Below, in pieces: positions 47,631 to 58,126 of a stretch of 64,000 bases of DNA. Numbering within the stretch: the stretch's first letter is position 1; the number at the start of each line of letters is the position of its first letter. The stretch is taken from the NCBI GenBank assembly GCA_022071945.1, contig JAJVIN010000039.1, forward strand, positions 1 through 64,000. Direction: 5' to 3'. Source of the DNA: Thermoanaerobaculia bacterium (GTDB taxonomy: Bacteria > Acidobacteriota > Thermoanaerobaculia > UBA5066). The notes below the pieces were generated by a model, which searched no databases, was not told where the DNA came from, and worked only from the letters and a program-made list of their open reading frames with translations. The position numbers and the translations under genes are program-made.

Positions 47631-48380
47631 ATGCCGGCTCCCATAGTCCTGGCGATCGCCTTCGTGGTCGTCATCTTCCTGTTCAAGTGGATCAACATCC
47701 TCAACGAGTACGAGCGGGCGGTCACGTTCTGGCTGGGGCGCCTGAATCCCGTCCCGAAAGGTCCGGGGCTCACCCTTATCTTCTGGCCGTTCGAAACGAT
47801 GGTCCGGGTCGACCTTCGAACCATCACGATGGACGTCCCGCCGCAGGATGTGATCTCGAGGGACAACGTCTCGGTCAAGGTCAACGCCGTGGTCTATTTC
47901 CACGTCATGGAGCCCGCCAAGGCGATCACCAAGGTCGCGAACTACATGTACGCGACCTCGCAGCTCGCGCAGACCACCCTGCGCTCGGTTCTGGGGCAGG
48001 CCATGCTCGACGAGCTCCTCTCGGAGAGGGAGAAGCTCAACGAGAGCCTCCAGGAGATCCTCGACCGCCACACAGACCCGTGGGGCATCAAGGTCACGCT
48101 GGTGGAGGTGAAGGCCGTCGATCTGCCGCTGGAAATGCAGCGCGCCATGGCCAAGCAGGCCGAGGCCGAGCGGGAGAAACGGGCCAAGATCATTCATGCC
48201 TCCGGTGAGTTCGAGGCCTCGAGGCAGCTGTCAGAGGCCGCGAAGATCATTGCCTCCGAGCCCGCGTCGATCCAGCTCCGGTATCTCCAGACCCTGACCG
48301 AGATTGCGGCCGAGAAGAACTCCACTATCATCTTCCCGGTCCCCGTGGATTTCCTCCAGACTTTCGTGAAGAAGCTCTGA
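47631..48380 (+). CDS. SPFH/stomatin-like (slipin) protein
   Basis: [71 protein letters not shown]. Confidence 0.94.
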   Translation: MPAPIVLAIAFVVVIFLFKWINILNEYERAVTFWLGRLNPVPKGPGLTLIFWPFETMVRVDLRTITMDVPPQDVISRDNVSVKVNAVVYFHVMEPAKAITKVANYMYATSQLAQTTLRSVLGQAMLDELLSEREKLNESLQEILDRHTDPWGIKVTLVEVKAVDLPLEMQRAMAKQAEAEREKRAKIIHASGEFEASRQLSEAAKIIASEPASIQLRYLQTLTEIAAEKNSTIIFPVPVDFLQTFVKKL

Positions 48381-48383
48381 TCC

Positions 48384-49112
48384 GTGACCGAGCCGCCGCA
48401 AGAAGAAGAAGTCGTCCACTACAACATCTCCATGACCGCGAAGCAGGCCGCGGCCTTCTTCGTGGTTCTCCTCGTTGCTTTGAGCCTCGCTTTCTTCTTT
48501 GGCATGAAAACCGGAGCAGCCGCCCGCAAGTCCCAGGGGGCGGAGCCGGGCACCTCGATTTCGGAGCTCGCCCGGGACGAGAAGAAGCCTGCCGTCATCG
48601 AGGCCGATAGGACGGGGGATGCCGGCGAGAAGAAGGCTTCCAGGAGCCAGCCCGAGATCCCGGCCGGAAAGGCCCCCGAGCCATCGTTCGGCTTCTCGGA
48701 CGAGACGGACCGAAAGGCGTCCTCCGGCACCGGACCCGGGAAGACCGAGCCGCCCGCCGCAAAGACCACATCGACAACGGCCCCCGTCCCGACGAAACCT
48801 GCCACCCCCTCTCGCACGGCGGTTCCCACACCCGCCACGACCGCCAAGAGCACGCCAACTGAAAAGGCGGCGGCGAAGGAACAGCTGTTCGTGCAGGTGC
48901 TCGCGACCAACGACCCCGCCAAGGCGGATCAGCTTCGCAAGCAGCTGAAGGAAGCTGGCTTCAAGACCGCGGATGTGTCTCCCGTGCCGGGAAAGGCCGA
49001 TCTCTTTCGGGTCCGGACGGGGCCCTACACGGATCGGGCCACGGCGGAGAAGGTGATCGAGAGGCTCAAGAAGCCCTTCCCGAACGTCAAGCCCTCGATT
49101 GTGAAGCCTTGA
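48384..49112 (+). CDS. SPOR-domain membrane protein
   Basis: AAAFFVVLLVALSLAFFFGM TM; C-term LFVQVLATNDPAKADQLRKQLKEAGFKTADVSPVPGKADLFRVRTGPYTDRATAEKVIERLK. Confidence 0.85.
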   Translation: MTEPPQEEEVVHYNISMTAKQAAAFFVVLLVALSLAFFFGMKTGAAARKSQGAEPGTSISELARDEKKPAVIEADRTGDAGEKKASRSQPEIPAGKAPEPSFGFSDETDRKASSGTGPGKTEPPAAKTTSTTAPVPTKPATPSRTAVPTPATTAKSTPTEKAAAKEQLFVQVLATNDPAKADQLRKQLKEAGFKTADVSPVPGKADLFRVRTGPYTDRATAEKVIERLKKPFPNVKPSIVKP

Positions 49113-49116
49113 GGTC

Positions 49117-50007
49117 ATGACGAGACCGCTCCCTGTCCGGGGCGAACCCGCTCTCCCATCCTGGATCCGGGAGAAGAAGATCAGGCTGACCGATCTCCAC
49201 GAGATCAAGGCCCTCATGCGCAAGGCGCGGCTGTCCACGGTGTGCGAGGAAGCTCGGTGCCCGAACCGGACCGAGTGCTTCGAGAAGCGGACCGCGACCT
49301 TTCTCATCATGGGGGATGTCTGCACGCGTGCCTGCGGTTTCTGCCACATCACATCGGGGAGACCCCTGGCTCTGGATGCACAAGAGCCCGAGAACGTCGC
49401 CACTGCCGCCCGGGAGATGGGGCTCAGGCACGTCGTCGTGACGTCTGTCGATCGTGACGACCTCCCGGATGGAGGGGCGAGACACTGGGCCCGTGTCATA
49501 CGGGCGCTGAGAGAAGACGACCCGTCACGCTCCGTCGAGGTCCTGACGCCGGACTTCCAGGGACTCGAGAGCGCCATCGACGAGGTGGCGGCCGCGGGTC
49601 CCGATGTCTTCAACCACAATGTCGAGACCGTTCCTCGCCTGTATCCGTCCGTGCGGCCCAAGTCCCGCTTCGACCGGTCCGTCGGTCTGTTGGCGCGGGT
49701 GAAGGAGCGCCATCCCGCTCTGGCGACCAAGTCAGGCCTGATGCTGGGCCTCGGCGAGACCGATGGTGAGGTCGAGGAGGTGCTGGGCGCCCTGCGGGCC
49801 GCGAAGGTCGACATCGTGACCATCGGACAGTACCTGCGGCCCAGCTCCTGGAATCTTCCGGTCGTCGAGTACGCGACACCCGAGCGGTTCGAGAGGCTTC
49901 GCGCCGCCGGTGAAGCCATGGGCTTCAGCTTCGTCTTCAGCGGACCGTTCGTCCGGTCGAGCTATCGCGCCGAGGAAGCTCTCGCCGCCACGGTGCGCTC
50001 GTCCTGA
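49117..50007 (+). CDS. lipA: lipoyl synthase
   Basis: CEEARCPNRTECFEKRTATFLIMGDVCTRACGFCHITSG; ESIDEV..., MLGLGETDGEVEEVL. Confidence 0.96.
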   Translation: MTRPLPVRGEPALPSWIREKKIRLTDLHEIKALMRKARLSTVCEEARCPNRTECFEKRTATFLIMGDVCTRACGFCHITSGRPLALDAQEPENVATAAREMGLRHVVVTSVDRDDLPDGGARHWARVIRALREDDPSRSVEVLTPDFQGLESAIDEVAAAGPDVFNHNVETVPRLYPSVRPKSRFDRSVGLLARVKERHPALATKSGLMLGLGETDGEVEEVLGALRAAKVDIVTIGQYLRPSSWNLPVVEYATPERFERLRAAGEAMGFSFVFSGPFVRSSYRAEEALAATVRSS

Positions 50008-50015
50008 CCCGGCGC

Positions 50016-51632
50016 GTGGAACAGACCTCGAGCCGTCCGGCTCCGTTGTCGAACCGGCTCCTTCTCGCAGGGTTCTCTGCCGTCCTTTCCGGACTGGTCT
50101 TCCCCAATTTCTCCATCGTCTGGCTCTTGCCGGTCTGTCTGGTTCCCCTCTTTTCGGCGGTGCGAGAAGCCCGGCCGGGGCGGGCCTTCCTCATCGGCTG
50201 GCTCTTCGGGACCGTCTTCTGGCTGGTTCTGATCCCGTGGATTGCGTACACGGTCCGCACTTTCGGAGGCGTGGGATGGTTCCTGGCGGGGGGAGCGCTG
50301 CTCGTGACAGCGATTCTCCTCGCGTTGCCATTCGGGGTGATGACCTGGGTGATCGGGAGCGCGCGTCCGGTCTCTCGCGCGGGCGAGATTGTTGCCTGGG
50401 TCGCGGCCTGGGGCCTTCAGGAAGGTCTCCGGATGCATCTCTTCGGCGGCTTCCCCTGGGGTCTCCTGGCCGCTCCGCTGGCTGACTATCCCGTGCTGGC
50501 CCAGACCGCGTCGATTGGATCGGTCTATCTCCCGTCCCTCCTGCTCGTTCTCGTGAACCTCTTCCTCTGGATGGCCCTGACGGCTCGAGACTGGAAAGAG
50601 CGGGGAAGTTGGATCCTCACCGCCGTGGTTGTCGTGATCGGGGCTCTCGCATTCGGGAACTGGCGGCTGGCGAATGGGGGCAAGGAAACCTCTTCGCTTT
50701 CGCCGCTCTCGGTCTCCCTCCTGCAGCCCGGCGTCTCGCAGGAGCGCCGATGGGCGGAAGGGCAGGACCAGCCGATCTATCTCGAGTTGATGCAGGAGAC
50801 GTGGCGAATCGCTCGAGAGGCAAAGCCGGACTTGATCATCTGGCCCGAGAGCGCGACGCCGTACAACTGGCCCTGGTCGCAGATGATGCAGGTGGACCTG
50901 GACACCCTCTGCCGCGCGAGTGGGACTTCGGTGCTCCTGAACACGGTCTGGACCGGCGAACCTCAGAGACCCGACGCGCCGTTCTTCAACAGCGCCCTCC
51001 TCGTCACACCCGCCGGGCCGGTGTTGCCGGTCTACTCGAAGCAGCGGCTCGTTCCATTCGGGGAGTACGTTCCTCTCGGGAACGTTCTCCGGGTGATTCG
51101 GCCGATCAGCCGGGCCGTGCCGGAGTCGTTTTCGGCAGGGTCGGAGGGAACGGTGCTGCCCTTGCGGGACTGGAAGCTCGGCGGAGCCGTCTGCTACGAG
51201 ATCGTCTACCCGTGGATCGCGAGGCGGCACGTTCAGAACGGGGCGACCCTCCTGTTCACCCTCACCAACGATGCCTGGTACGGGAAGGCCGGGGCCCGCC
51301 GGCAGCACTGGCAACTGGCCGTCTTTCGCGCCATCGAGACGGGCCGGCCCCTTCTCCGGGTGGCGGCGACCGGGATTTCGGGCTGGGTGGATGCGTGGGG
51401 CCGGACTCGCGCTCTTCTTCCTCTCGACAAGGCGGGGGCGCTGACGGTCACGCTGGGAGACGCGTCGCTCGGGTCGGCGCCGATTTCCCCTCCCGTTGCC
51501 GTCCGGGCCGGGGAAACGATTCCCGCCGTTTGCGCTTTCGTATCGCTCGCGAGTATCCTTTCAGGTTACCGTCGACGGCGCCGGGAATCTGGCGAGTCCG
51601 TCCGGGACCAAGCAGAAACGAGACAGGGATGA
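50016..51632 (+). CDS. lnt: apolipoprotein N-acyltransferase
   Basis: LIIWPESATPYNW, KQRLVPFGEYVPLG, GAVCYEIVYP, LLFTLTNDAWYGKAGARRQHWQLAVFRAIETGRPLLRVAATGISG. Confidence 0.94.
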   Translation: MEQTSSRPAPLSNRLLLAGFSAVLSGLVFPNFSIVWLLPVCLVPLFSAVREARPGRAFLIGWLFGTVFWLVLIPWIAYTVRTFGGVGWFLAGGALLVTAILLALPFGVMTWVIGSARPVSRAGEIVAWVAAWGLQEGLRMHLFGGFPWGLLAAPLADYPVLAQTASIGSVYLPSLLLVLVNLFLWMALTARDWKERGSWILTAVVVVIGALAFGNWRLANGGKETSSLSPLSVSLLQPGVSQERRWAEGQDQPIYLELMQETWRIAREAKPDLIIWPESATPYNWPWSQMMQVDLDTLCRASGTSVLLNTVWTGEPQRPDAPFFNSALLVTPAGPVLPVYSKQRLVPFGEYVPLGNVLRVIRPISRAVPESFSAGSEGTVLPLRDWKLGGAVCYEIVYPWIARRHVQNGATLLFTLTNDAWYGKAGARRQHWQLAVFRAIETGRPLLRVAATGISGWVDAWGRTRALLPLDKAGALTVTLGDASLGSAPISPPVAVRAGETIPAVCAFVSLASILSGYRRRRRESGESVRDQAETRQG

Positions 51633-52781
51633 ACGAAGAACGGATCGAGAAGCTGGAAGAACTGTTGGAATCGGTGGATGGCCTACGGGGGTATCTTTGA
51701 CGTTCCCGCCGCGGAACGAGAGAAGGAAGACCTCGAGCACAGAACGGCCGAGCCCGGCTTCTGGAATGACTCGATCGCGGCGCAGGAACTCCTGCGTCGG
51801 CTGAAGAAGGCGGAAAACACCCTCGCCGACGCGAAGGCGTTTTCGGAGAAGCGGGATGAGCTCGAGCTCCTGATCGACTTCCTCAAGCAGGGAGAAGACG
51901 TCGCCGCCGATGCCGACGCGGCGATTGCCGAGATCGGCGCCCTGGTCAGAGAGCGGGAACTCCGCTTCAAGCTGACCGACGAGGAAGACACGCTCCCGGG
52001 ACTCCTCGAGATCCACGCCGGAGCCGGAGGCACCGAAGCCCAAGACTGGGCCGAGATGCTGATGAGGATGTACCTCCGCTACGGGGAGCGAAAGGGATGG
52101 AAGACGAGCGTCTTGGAGGTCTCCTACGCGGACGACGCGGGAATCAAGACCGCGACGCTCCGCTTCGAGGGCGAGTACGCCTATGGGCACCTCAAGGCAG
52201 AGCACGGAGTGCACCGGCTGGTCCGGATCTCCCCGTTCGACGCCAACGCGAGGCGGCACACGTCTTTCGCATCGGTCTTCGTGGCGCCGGAGGTCGACGA
52301 TACGGTCGAGGTCGAGATCAACGAGAAGGACCTGAAGATCGACACGTTCCGGGCCGGGGGGAAGGGGGGCCAACACGTCAACAAGACGGAGTCGGCCGTC
52401 CGGATCACACACTTGCCGTCGGGCCTCGTCGTCTCCTGCCAGAACGAGCGGTCCCAGATGAAGAACCGTGATTTCGCGATGAAGGTGCTCCGTTCGCGTC
52501 TCTACCAGAGAGCGCTGGAAGAGCGAAAAGCCAAGGACGACGCGCGGGGTGGGATCAAGATGGAGATCGGCTTCGGTTCCCAGATTCGATCCTACGTCCT
52601 CGCCCCCTATCGTCTGATCAAGGATCACCGGACATCCTTCGAAATGGGGGATGTGGACCGGGTTCTGGATGGAGATCTGGACGGCTACATCGAGGCCTAC
52701 CTCCAGCTCTTCGTGAAGAAGGGGGAGAAGACGGCCAAGGAGCGAAAGACCTCCGCGACCCTCATCGAGGACGAGGTCTGA
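51629..52781 (+). CDS. prfB: peptide chain release factor 2, with programmed +1 ribosomal frameshift
   Basis: ATG 51629 MNEERIEKLEELLESVDGLRGYL then TGA (51698-51700) in CTACGGGGGTATCTTTGAC; continues +1 as DVPAAEREKEDLEHRT...; GGQHVNKTESAVR. Confidence 0.96.
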
Positions 52782-52784
52782 TCG

Positions 52785-53387
52785 TTGAGCGGCTGGATCG
52801 AGGATGTCAGACGCCGCCTGGCGCGGACCTGGCCCGAACGTCCGATTCTCGAGGACAAGACCGGCGTTGAAGGAGATGTCAGGCAAGCCGCGGTTCTGAT
52901 TCCCCTCTACGTTCGGGACCGCCAGCTCTTTGTCCTTTTCACGAAGCGGACCGAGACCGTCGAGCACCACAAGGGTCAGATTTCCTTTCCGGGAGGGGTC
53001 AAGGAGGATGCCGACCAGACGCTGTGGCACACGGCGATCCGCGAGGCCGAGGAGGAAGTAGGGATTGCCGCGAGCGGCGTGAAGATCCTGGGAGCTCTTC
53101 CCAAGGTCGTCACGGTGACAGGGTTCGAGATCTCACCTTTTGTGGGGGCCATCCCTTATCCCTGCGAGTGGAAACCCGCCGGGGGAGAAGTCGAGGCGGT
53201 TCTCGAGATCCCGGTCTCGTTTCTGATGGACCCGAGGGCGGTGGAATACAGGAACGTGACGTGGAAGGGGCGGCCCGTGAAGACGCTCGTCTATCACTAC
53301 AGCGGGCACGCGATCTGGGGAGCCACGGCGCACATCCTCGCGGACCTCATGGAGGTCCTGCAGACGGAGCCCTCGGGCTCGAACTGA
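52785..53387 (+). CDS. Nudix hydrolase, CoA pyrophosphatase-like
   Basis: KGQISFPGGVKEDADQTLWHTAIREAEEEVGI; TTG start. Confidence 0.88.
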   Translation: MSGWIEDVRRRLARTWPERPILEDKTGVEGDVRQAAVLIPLYVRDRQLFVLFTKRTETVEHHKGQISFPGGVKEDADQTLWHTAIREAEEEVGIAASGVKILGALPKVVTVTGFEISPFVGAIPYPCEWKPAGGEVEAVLEIPVSFLMDPRAVEYRNVTWKGRPVKTLVYHYSGHAIWGATAHILADLMEVLQTEPSGSN

Positions 53388-53401
53388 CCCGGCCCCGCCC
53401 C

Positions 53402-55066
53402 TCAGGAGGCGGGCTTCGATGCCGGCTGGGGGGGCTTTTGGGGTTCGAGCCCCTTGAGAAAGTCGGCAGCCCGCCAGGCTTTTTCCCGGTTGCTCTTGGC
53501 CAGCTGGTGATCGGGTTTCTTCCAGAGCGCCCGTTCGAAGAGGCTGACGGCGTCGGAGAAGAGTCCGCGGTCGTAGGCGATCGCGCCAGCCTCGTTGAGG
53601 ACGTCGGCATCCTCCAGAGAGGGTCCCTTCTCGAGCAGGGCGGCGGCCTCTCTCAGCTTGCCCGAAAGCCTCAGCGCTCGAGCCATGCCGAGGGTGGCGT
53701 CCGCGTTTCCAGAAGACTTCTGAAAGGCCCTGGCAAAGAGCTGCTCCGCCTCTTGGTACTTGCCGGCCTGGATCAGCAGGTTTCCGAGTCCGTTGAGTGC
53801 CGGGACGTAGTCTTGGTCGACCGCAAGGGCTTTCCGGAACTCGGCGTCGGCCTCGGCGGTTTTTCCTTTTCGTCCGAGAACGGTGGCGTAGTTGCAGAGA
53901 AGGACGGCCGATGAGGGCTGCCTGTTGAGGGCTGCCTGCAAGACGACGAGAGCTCCATCCAGGTCGTTCACGAGGACCAAGACGATCGCGAACTCGTTGA
54001 GGTGGCCGGCCTCGGGCGGGATCATCTTGGCCGCAACGCCATAGATCTGTCTGGCGCGGGGGAGGTCGCCGGCCTTGCGGGCATCGCGTCCAAGTTCTAT
54101 GAGCTTGTGCCCGTAGGCAGCGGGATCGATCTCCGTGAGCTTGGTGAGAAGCTCGAGTGCCTTTTCGGGGTTCTTCTCGCCGGCGAAGTAGTCGGCGAGG
54201 GTGGCGAGTGTTCCGGGGTTCTTGGGATCGAGCTGGAGTGACTTCTGCCAGTTGGCTTCCGCGAGCTTCCTCTCTCCGCGCAGGGCGAAGGAGTCGCCGA
54301 GAAGGCGGAAGGCCTCACTCGAGTTGGGATCGAGCTCTATGGCGCGATTGGCTCCGGCCTGAGCCTGGAATGCATCGCCTCTTTCCAGGGCCGCGCGTCC
54401 CGAAAGGAGGAAATCCGAGACGCTGCCGCGGGCAGGCGGGATCGACGGCAGGGCAGGGGTGTATATGGGGACCGTTCCCGTCCTTCCGGTGTCCGTGCGA
54501 CCCCCAGCTCGCCGGGCCTCGGCGGCTGCGTCGGGCTTGCCCGCCATCTCATAGGCCCGGGCGAGGAGCTCCCAGGATTCCCCGTCGAGTTTCTCTCGTG
54601 GAACGCTGGTCAGGTCGTAGATGACGTCGTTGTACATCTTGTCGAGGAGCTTCTCGGCCGCGATCCGCTTGAGTTCCTTGAGATCTGCCTCGGTGGCCGG
54701 CGGAGGCGCCGCAGCGCTCCGTTTCATCTCCTCGGCCAGGGAGACGAACTCGGGGCTGAAGAAGTCTGGGACGATGTCGATTGTGGGGTCGGCAGCGAAG
54801 ACTCGCTTGAGGGCTTCGCGAGAGAGTTTCAAGTTGCGGTCGTTGTAGTGGCTCCACGCCGACTGGAGTTCCATCCGGCCCTTCCGGTCGGAGTCGGTGG
54901 CGGCCGCGGCCGACTCCTGGAACTTCAGGGCAGCTTCACGGAATCGTCCGGCCTTGAAGGAGGACCGGGCCTCTCGTTCGAGAGCCTCCGAAGCTGTCTG
55001 GGCGACACACGGCGTCGCCAGGACGACGAGGCCGAGGAGAATGAAGCGGAGACAGACGGCACGCAT
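53402..55066 (-). CDS. TPR-repeat protein with signal peptide
   Basis: MRAVCLRFILLGLVVLATPCVAQTASEALERE; TPR units, e.g. AFQAQAGANRAIELDPNSSEAFRLLGDSF. Confidence 0.85.
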   Translation of the reverse strand: MRAVCLRFILLGLVVLATPCVAQTASEALEREARSSFKAGRFREAALKFQESAAAATDSDRKGRMELQSAWSHYNDRNLKLSREALKRVFAADPTIDIVPDFFSPEFVSLAEEMKRSAAAPPPATEADLKELKRIAAEKLLDKMYNDVIYDLTSVPREKLDGESWELLARAYEMAGKPDAAAEARRAGGRTDTGRTGTVPIYTPALPSIPPARGSVSDFLLSGRAALERGDAFQAQAGANRAIELDPNSSEAFRLLGDSFALRGERKLAEANWQKSLQLDPKNPGTLATLADYFAGEKNPEKALELLTKLTEIDPAAYGHKLIELGRDARKAGDLPRARQIYGVAAKMIPPEAGHLNEFAIVLVLVNDLDGALVVLQAALNRQPSSAVLLCNYATVLGRKGKTAEADAEFRKALAVDQDYVPALNGLGNLLIQAGKYQEAEQLFARAFQKSSGNADATLGMARALRLSGKLREAAALLEKGPSLEDADVLNEAGAIAYDRGLFSDAVSLFERALWKKPDHQLAKSNREKAWRAADFLKGLEPQKPPQPASKPAS

Positions 55067-55106
55067 GGTTCGATTGTAAGGACCGGGAGACCGGTCCAGC
55101 CTGGGC

Positions 55107-56897
55107 TCACTGATTTTTCTTCAGTGTCACTTCGACCTTGACTCTGTCGTCCTCGGGGAGCTCGATCGCGCGCCCTTCCGTCAGGTAGCCGTCAGCCTTG
55201 ACTTCGACCCTGTGCGCCCCGGCGGGAATGACCTTGCTGAAGGGCGCCTTCCCCTCGCGCTTTCCATCGATCCAGACCTCGGCTCCCGAAACGTCCGGGT
55301 TGGAGACGGAAACGACGAGCTGCCCCCGTCCCGGGAACTCGGCCGTTACCTCGGTCACCTTTCCGGCCTTGACCTCGAATTCCCGTTCGAGGCTCATGAA
55401 TCCCTTGATCGAGAAGGTCGCGGTGTGCTTGCCGGGGTTGAGCTTGGTGACCTTGAGTCCCTTGGGAGAGACCCCCCCTCTGGAGACTCCATCCACCACG
55501 ACATCCGAGAAGTGGCTCGGCCGCAGGAACACGTCTCCGGTCGTCGCCACGGGTGCCGCCGTGGGAGTGTGTCCTGCAGCGACAGGCGTTGGCATCGCGG
55601 TCGCGGCGGGTTCGGGTGTCTGGGCGGCCGGGAGGGATGTTGGCGCGGGGACAGCCGTGGGGACAGATGTGATGGGTCCCTCGGGAACCACCGTGGGAGG
55701 AGGCGTTCGCAGAAAGACGAAGTAGGCGATGCCGATGCCGATCGCGAGGATCACAACGGCGGCGATCAGGATCTTGACGGCGCCCCCGCGCTCCTCGGGC
55801 TCGACCGGCACGGGTCCGGGGCCGGGAGAGATCGCGGGCGTTCTCTCGCCCGCTCGAGAAAGCGGGACGTTCGCGGGGGATCGAGCGGGCTGGCCCTCGG
55901 CCATATGTTCTCGAAGGAGCTGGCTCGTCTCCAGGCCTGTCTTGGCGGGCTTTCCGGCCTTTCCGGCCGAGGGTTCCGGGGAAACGGAGGAGCTCCGGGC
56001 CGACTGAGAGGTATAGGCGCGGCCGGTTCCTTCGAAGCGCGGCGACGGCTGGGGTATCGATCCGGTACTCAGGAGCTGGCTTCCGGAGGTTTCCCGGATG
56101 ATCTCGTGGAGGCGTTCTCGGATTTCCAGGCACGAGTGCGGCCGGTGCTCCGGGTCCTTCGCGAGAGTGGCGAGGACCAGCTCGTCCACCGCCGCCGGGA
56201 TATTGGGGCCGAGGCTGCTCGGGGCGGGCGGCATCTCGTTGAGGATCTTGTGCAGGACGGCGGCGATCTGATCTCCCGTGAAGGGCCTCTGAAAGGTGAG
56301 GAACTCGTACGCCATGACCCCGAAGGAGAAGATGTCGGTGCGGGGACTCACGCGCTCCCCGCGGATCTGCTCGGGCGCGAGGTAAGAGGCGGTGCCGAGA
56401 GTGATGCCGGTCTGCGTCAGGCTGGATTCGGACATCATCGACTTGGCGATGCCGAAGTCCATGATCTTTACGGTGCCATCGTCGAGGATCCGGATGTTCC
56501 CCGGTTTTATGTCGCGGTGAACGATTCCGGCGGCATGCGCGTGTTCGAGACCATCGCACACGTCTGCCAGGATTCGCAGTTGTTCGACCAGGGGAGTGCT
56601 CTCGCGGCGCTTGATGCGGCGGTCGAGGTCTTCCCCTGTCAGGAACTCCTGGACGATATAGGGCAGGCCGTCTTCGGCGACGCCGAAGTCGAAGATCGTG
56701 GTGATGTTCTTGTGCTGGAGGTTGCCCGCGTACTCGGCCTCGCGGAAGAACCGTTTCCGGATCTCCTCTTCATCGCTCTGGCACGTCTTTATGGCCACGG
56801 TCCGTTTGATGAACGGATCGCGGCCCTTGTACACGGCGCCGAAGCCTCCTGCACCGACCTTTTCGAGGATCTGGTACTTGCCGACCTGCTTCAGCAT
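55107..56897 (-). CDS. membrane Ser/Thr protein kinase with C-terminal PEGA-like domains
   Basis: VGKYQILEKVGAGGFGAVYKGRD, IVHRDIKPGNIRI, IMDFGIAKSM; TM ILIAAVVILAIGIGIAYFVFL; PEGA-like VVDGVSRGGVSPKGLKVTKLNPGKHTATF and VWIDGKREGKAPFSKVIPAGAHRVEVKADGY. Confidence 0.92.
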   Translation of the reverse strand: MLKQVGKYQILEKVGAGGFGAVYKGRDPFIKRTVAIKTCQSDEEEIRKRFFREAEYAGNLQHKNITTIFDFGVAEDGLPYIVQEFLTGEDLDRRIKRRESTPLVEQLRILADVCDGLEHAHAAGIVHRDIKPGNIRILDDGTVKIMDFGIAKSMMSESSLTQTGITLGTASYLAPEQIRGERVSPRTDIFSFGVMAYEFLTFQRPFTGDQIAAVLHKILNEMPPAPSSLGPNIPAAVDELVLATLAKDPEHRPHSCLEIRERLHEIIRETSGSQLLSTGSIPQPSPRFEGTGRAYTSQSARSSSVSPEPSAGKAGKPAKTGLETSQLLREHMAEGQPARSPANVPLSRAGERTPAISPGPGPVPVEPEERGGAVKILIAAVVILAIGIGIAYFVFLRTPPPTVVPEGPITSVPTAVPAPTSLPAAQTPEPAATAMPTPVAAGHTPTAAPVATTGDVFLRPSHFSDVVVDGVSRGGVSPKGLKVTKLNPGKHTATFSIKGFMSLEREFEVKAGKVTEVTAEFPGRGQLVVSVSNPDVSGAEVWIDGKREGKAPFSKVIPAGAHRVEVKADGYLTEGRAIELPEDDRVKVEVTLKKNQ

Positions 56898-56984
56898 GGC
56901 CGGCGCCAAGGGTACCACGGGGTCCCGGGTCAGCTCATCGGCCTCGACAGATAGACGAGCGGTGCCAACGAGCTTTGCGGGCGG

Positions 56985-57956
56985 TCACTCAGATGCGGCA
57001 CGCAGCGGCTCCGGACCGAACAGGGCAGGGGGGCTTTCGCCTGTCACTCTGTTGAGGGCTCGGTAGCCGAATCGCCACCGATTGTGGTCGATCCACCGGT
57101 CGATGAAGGCACGGCTCCCCAGGATCACGCCTTCAGAGAGGTATCGAATCCGGTGCCGGAGGGCGGCTCCCGCGGGCAGATGTCCCTCTTTCGCCTCGAC
57201 TTCGGCCGCTTCCTGCCGGGTGAACCCCTTCCGGATCGAGCTCTCCTCTCCCGTCGAGTAGAGAAGCCGCCGGTACTCCGCCTGGATGGCCTTCCAGGGT
57301 CCCGTCTTCCACGAGATGAGGGTTGAGAGCCCCGCCCGGGCGGCCTCTCCGCCTCCGACGGCCTCCCCGTATCCGCAGAAGCGGTACTCCGCCGGGTCCG
57401 AGACGAGTCCGGCCCGTATGGGGTTCAGGTCGATGTAGAGGGCCATGGTGAGGAGGGCGCGGTCCTCTCCCTCGACGATGATGCTTCTGAACCGCTCTTC
57501 CCACAGGGTTCCCGTGCGCTCGTGGTTCCTGTTGTAGAAGCTCGAGAAGCGCTGTTTGAGCGACTTCATGAAGTTGGAAAGGCTCCACATCCTCCGGGTG
57601 AAGGAGTCGAGGAGATCCTGGGCGAAAGAGTCGAGGCCGGCCTTCCGGAAGGTGTCGAGGTCGTTCCGGAGTCCGGTGACGAACTTCTGGGGGTAGAGGG
57701 CGGAAACCCGCCGCAGCACTTCCTCCTCGGTCAGGACCTGAGGTTCGGGGACCTCGACGAGGAGGTGGAAGTGGTTGGACATGAGGCAGTAAGTCAAGAC
57801 CCTGACGCCGTAGAAGGTCTCGCACTGGCGGAGGATCTTGCGGAAGGTCTCCTTTTCGGGATCGCCGAGGATGAACCTCCGGTCGACCACCCGCGACAGG
57901 CAGTGAAAGAACCCCGCCTGCGACCCCTCCTCCAGAAACGCCCTCGCCCGTCTCAC
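56985..57956 (-). mobile_element. REP-associated tyrosine transposase-like (RAYT/Y1 family) protein
   Basis: FFHCLSRVVDRRFILGDPEKETFRKILRQCETFYGVRVLTYCLMSNHFHLLVEVPEP; LWEERFRSIIVEGEDRALLTMALYIDLNPIRAGLV. Confidence 0.93.
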
Positions 57957-57991
57957 AAAACAATCCTATCACATCAAACTTCATTCACTAT

Positions 57992-58096
57992 ATTGTCTGT
58001 CCCTATATCTAATTGATTTCAATTTGTGAGCAGGTTTGATTATCCATTGGCTATCTGAAAATTGCCTGTCCCTATCTCAATGCCTATCTCAATGGC
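57992..58096. repeat. imperfect short repeats in an AT-rich flank of the RAYT gene
   Basis: ATTGTCTGTCCCTATATCTAATT (57992-58014), ATTGCCTGTCCCTATCTCAATG (58061-58082), TGCCTATCTCAATGGC (58081-58096). Confidence 0.6.
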
Positions 58097-58126
58097 TGGT
58101 GGCATGGGTCGTCTATCATCGTCGCC

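Noticed and set aside
46311-48197. N-terminal extension of the 929-aa minus-strand ORF 45408-48197
   Set aside because: Only the last ~300 aa look like a PAP2 membrane protein; the rest is antisense to nfeD and the SPFH gene. Start placed at GTG 46310.
50609-51700. 363-aa ORF ending MNEERIEKLEELLESVDGLRGYL as an independent gene
   Set aside because: Out of frame with lnt; only its last codons (from 51629) are real, as the prfB zero-frame segment before the frameshift.
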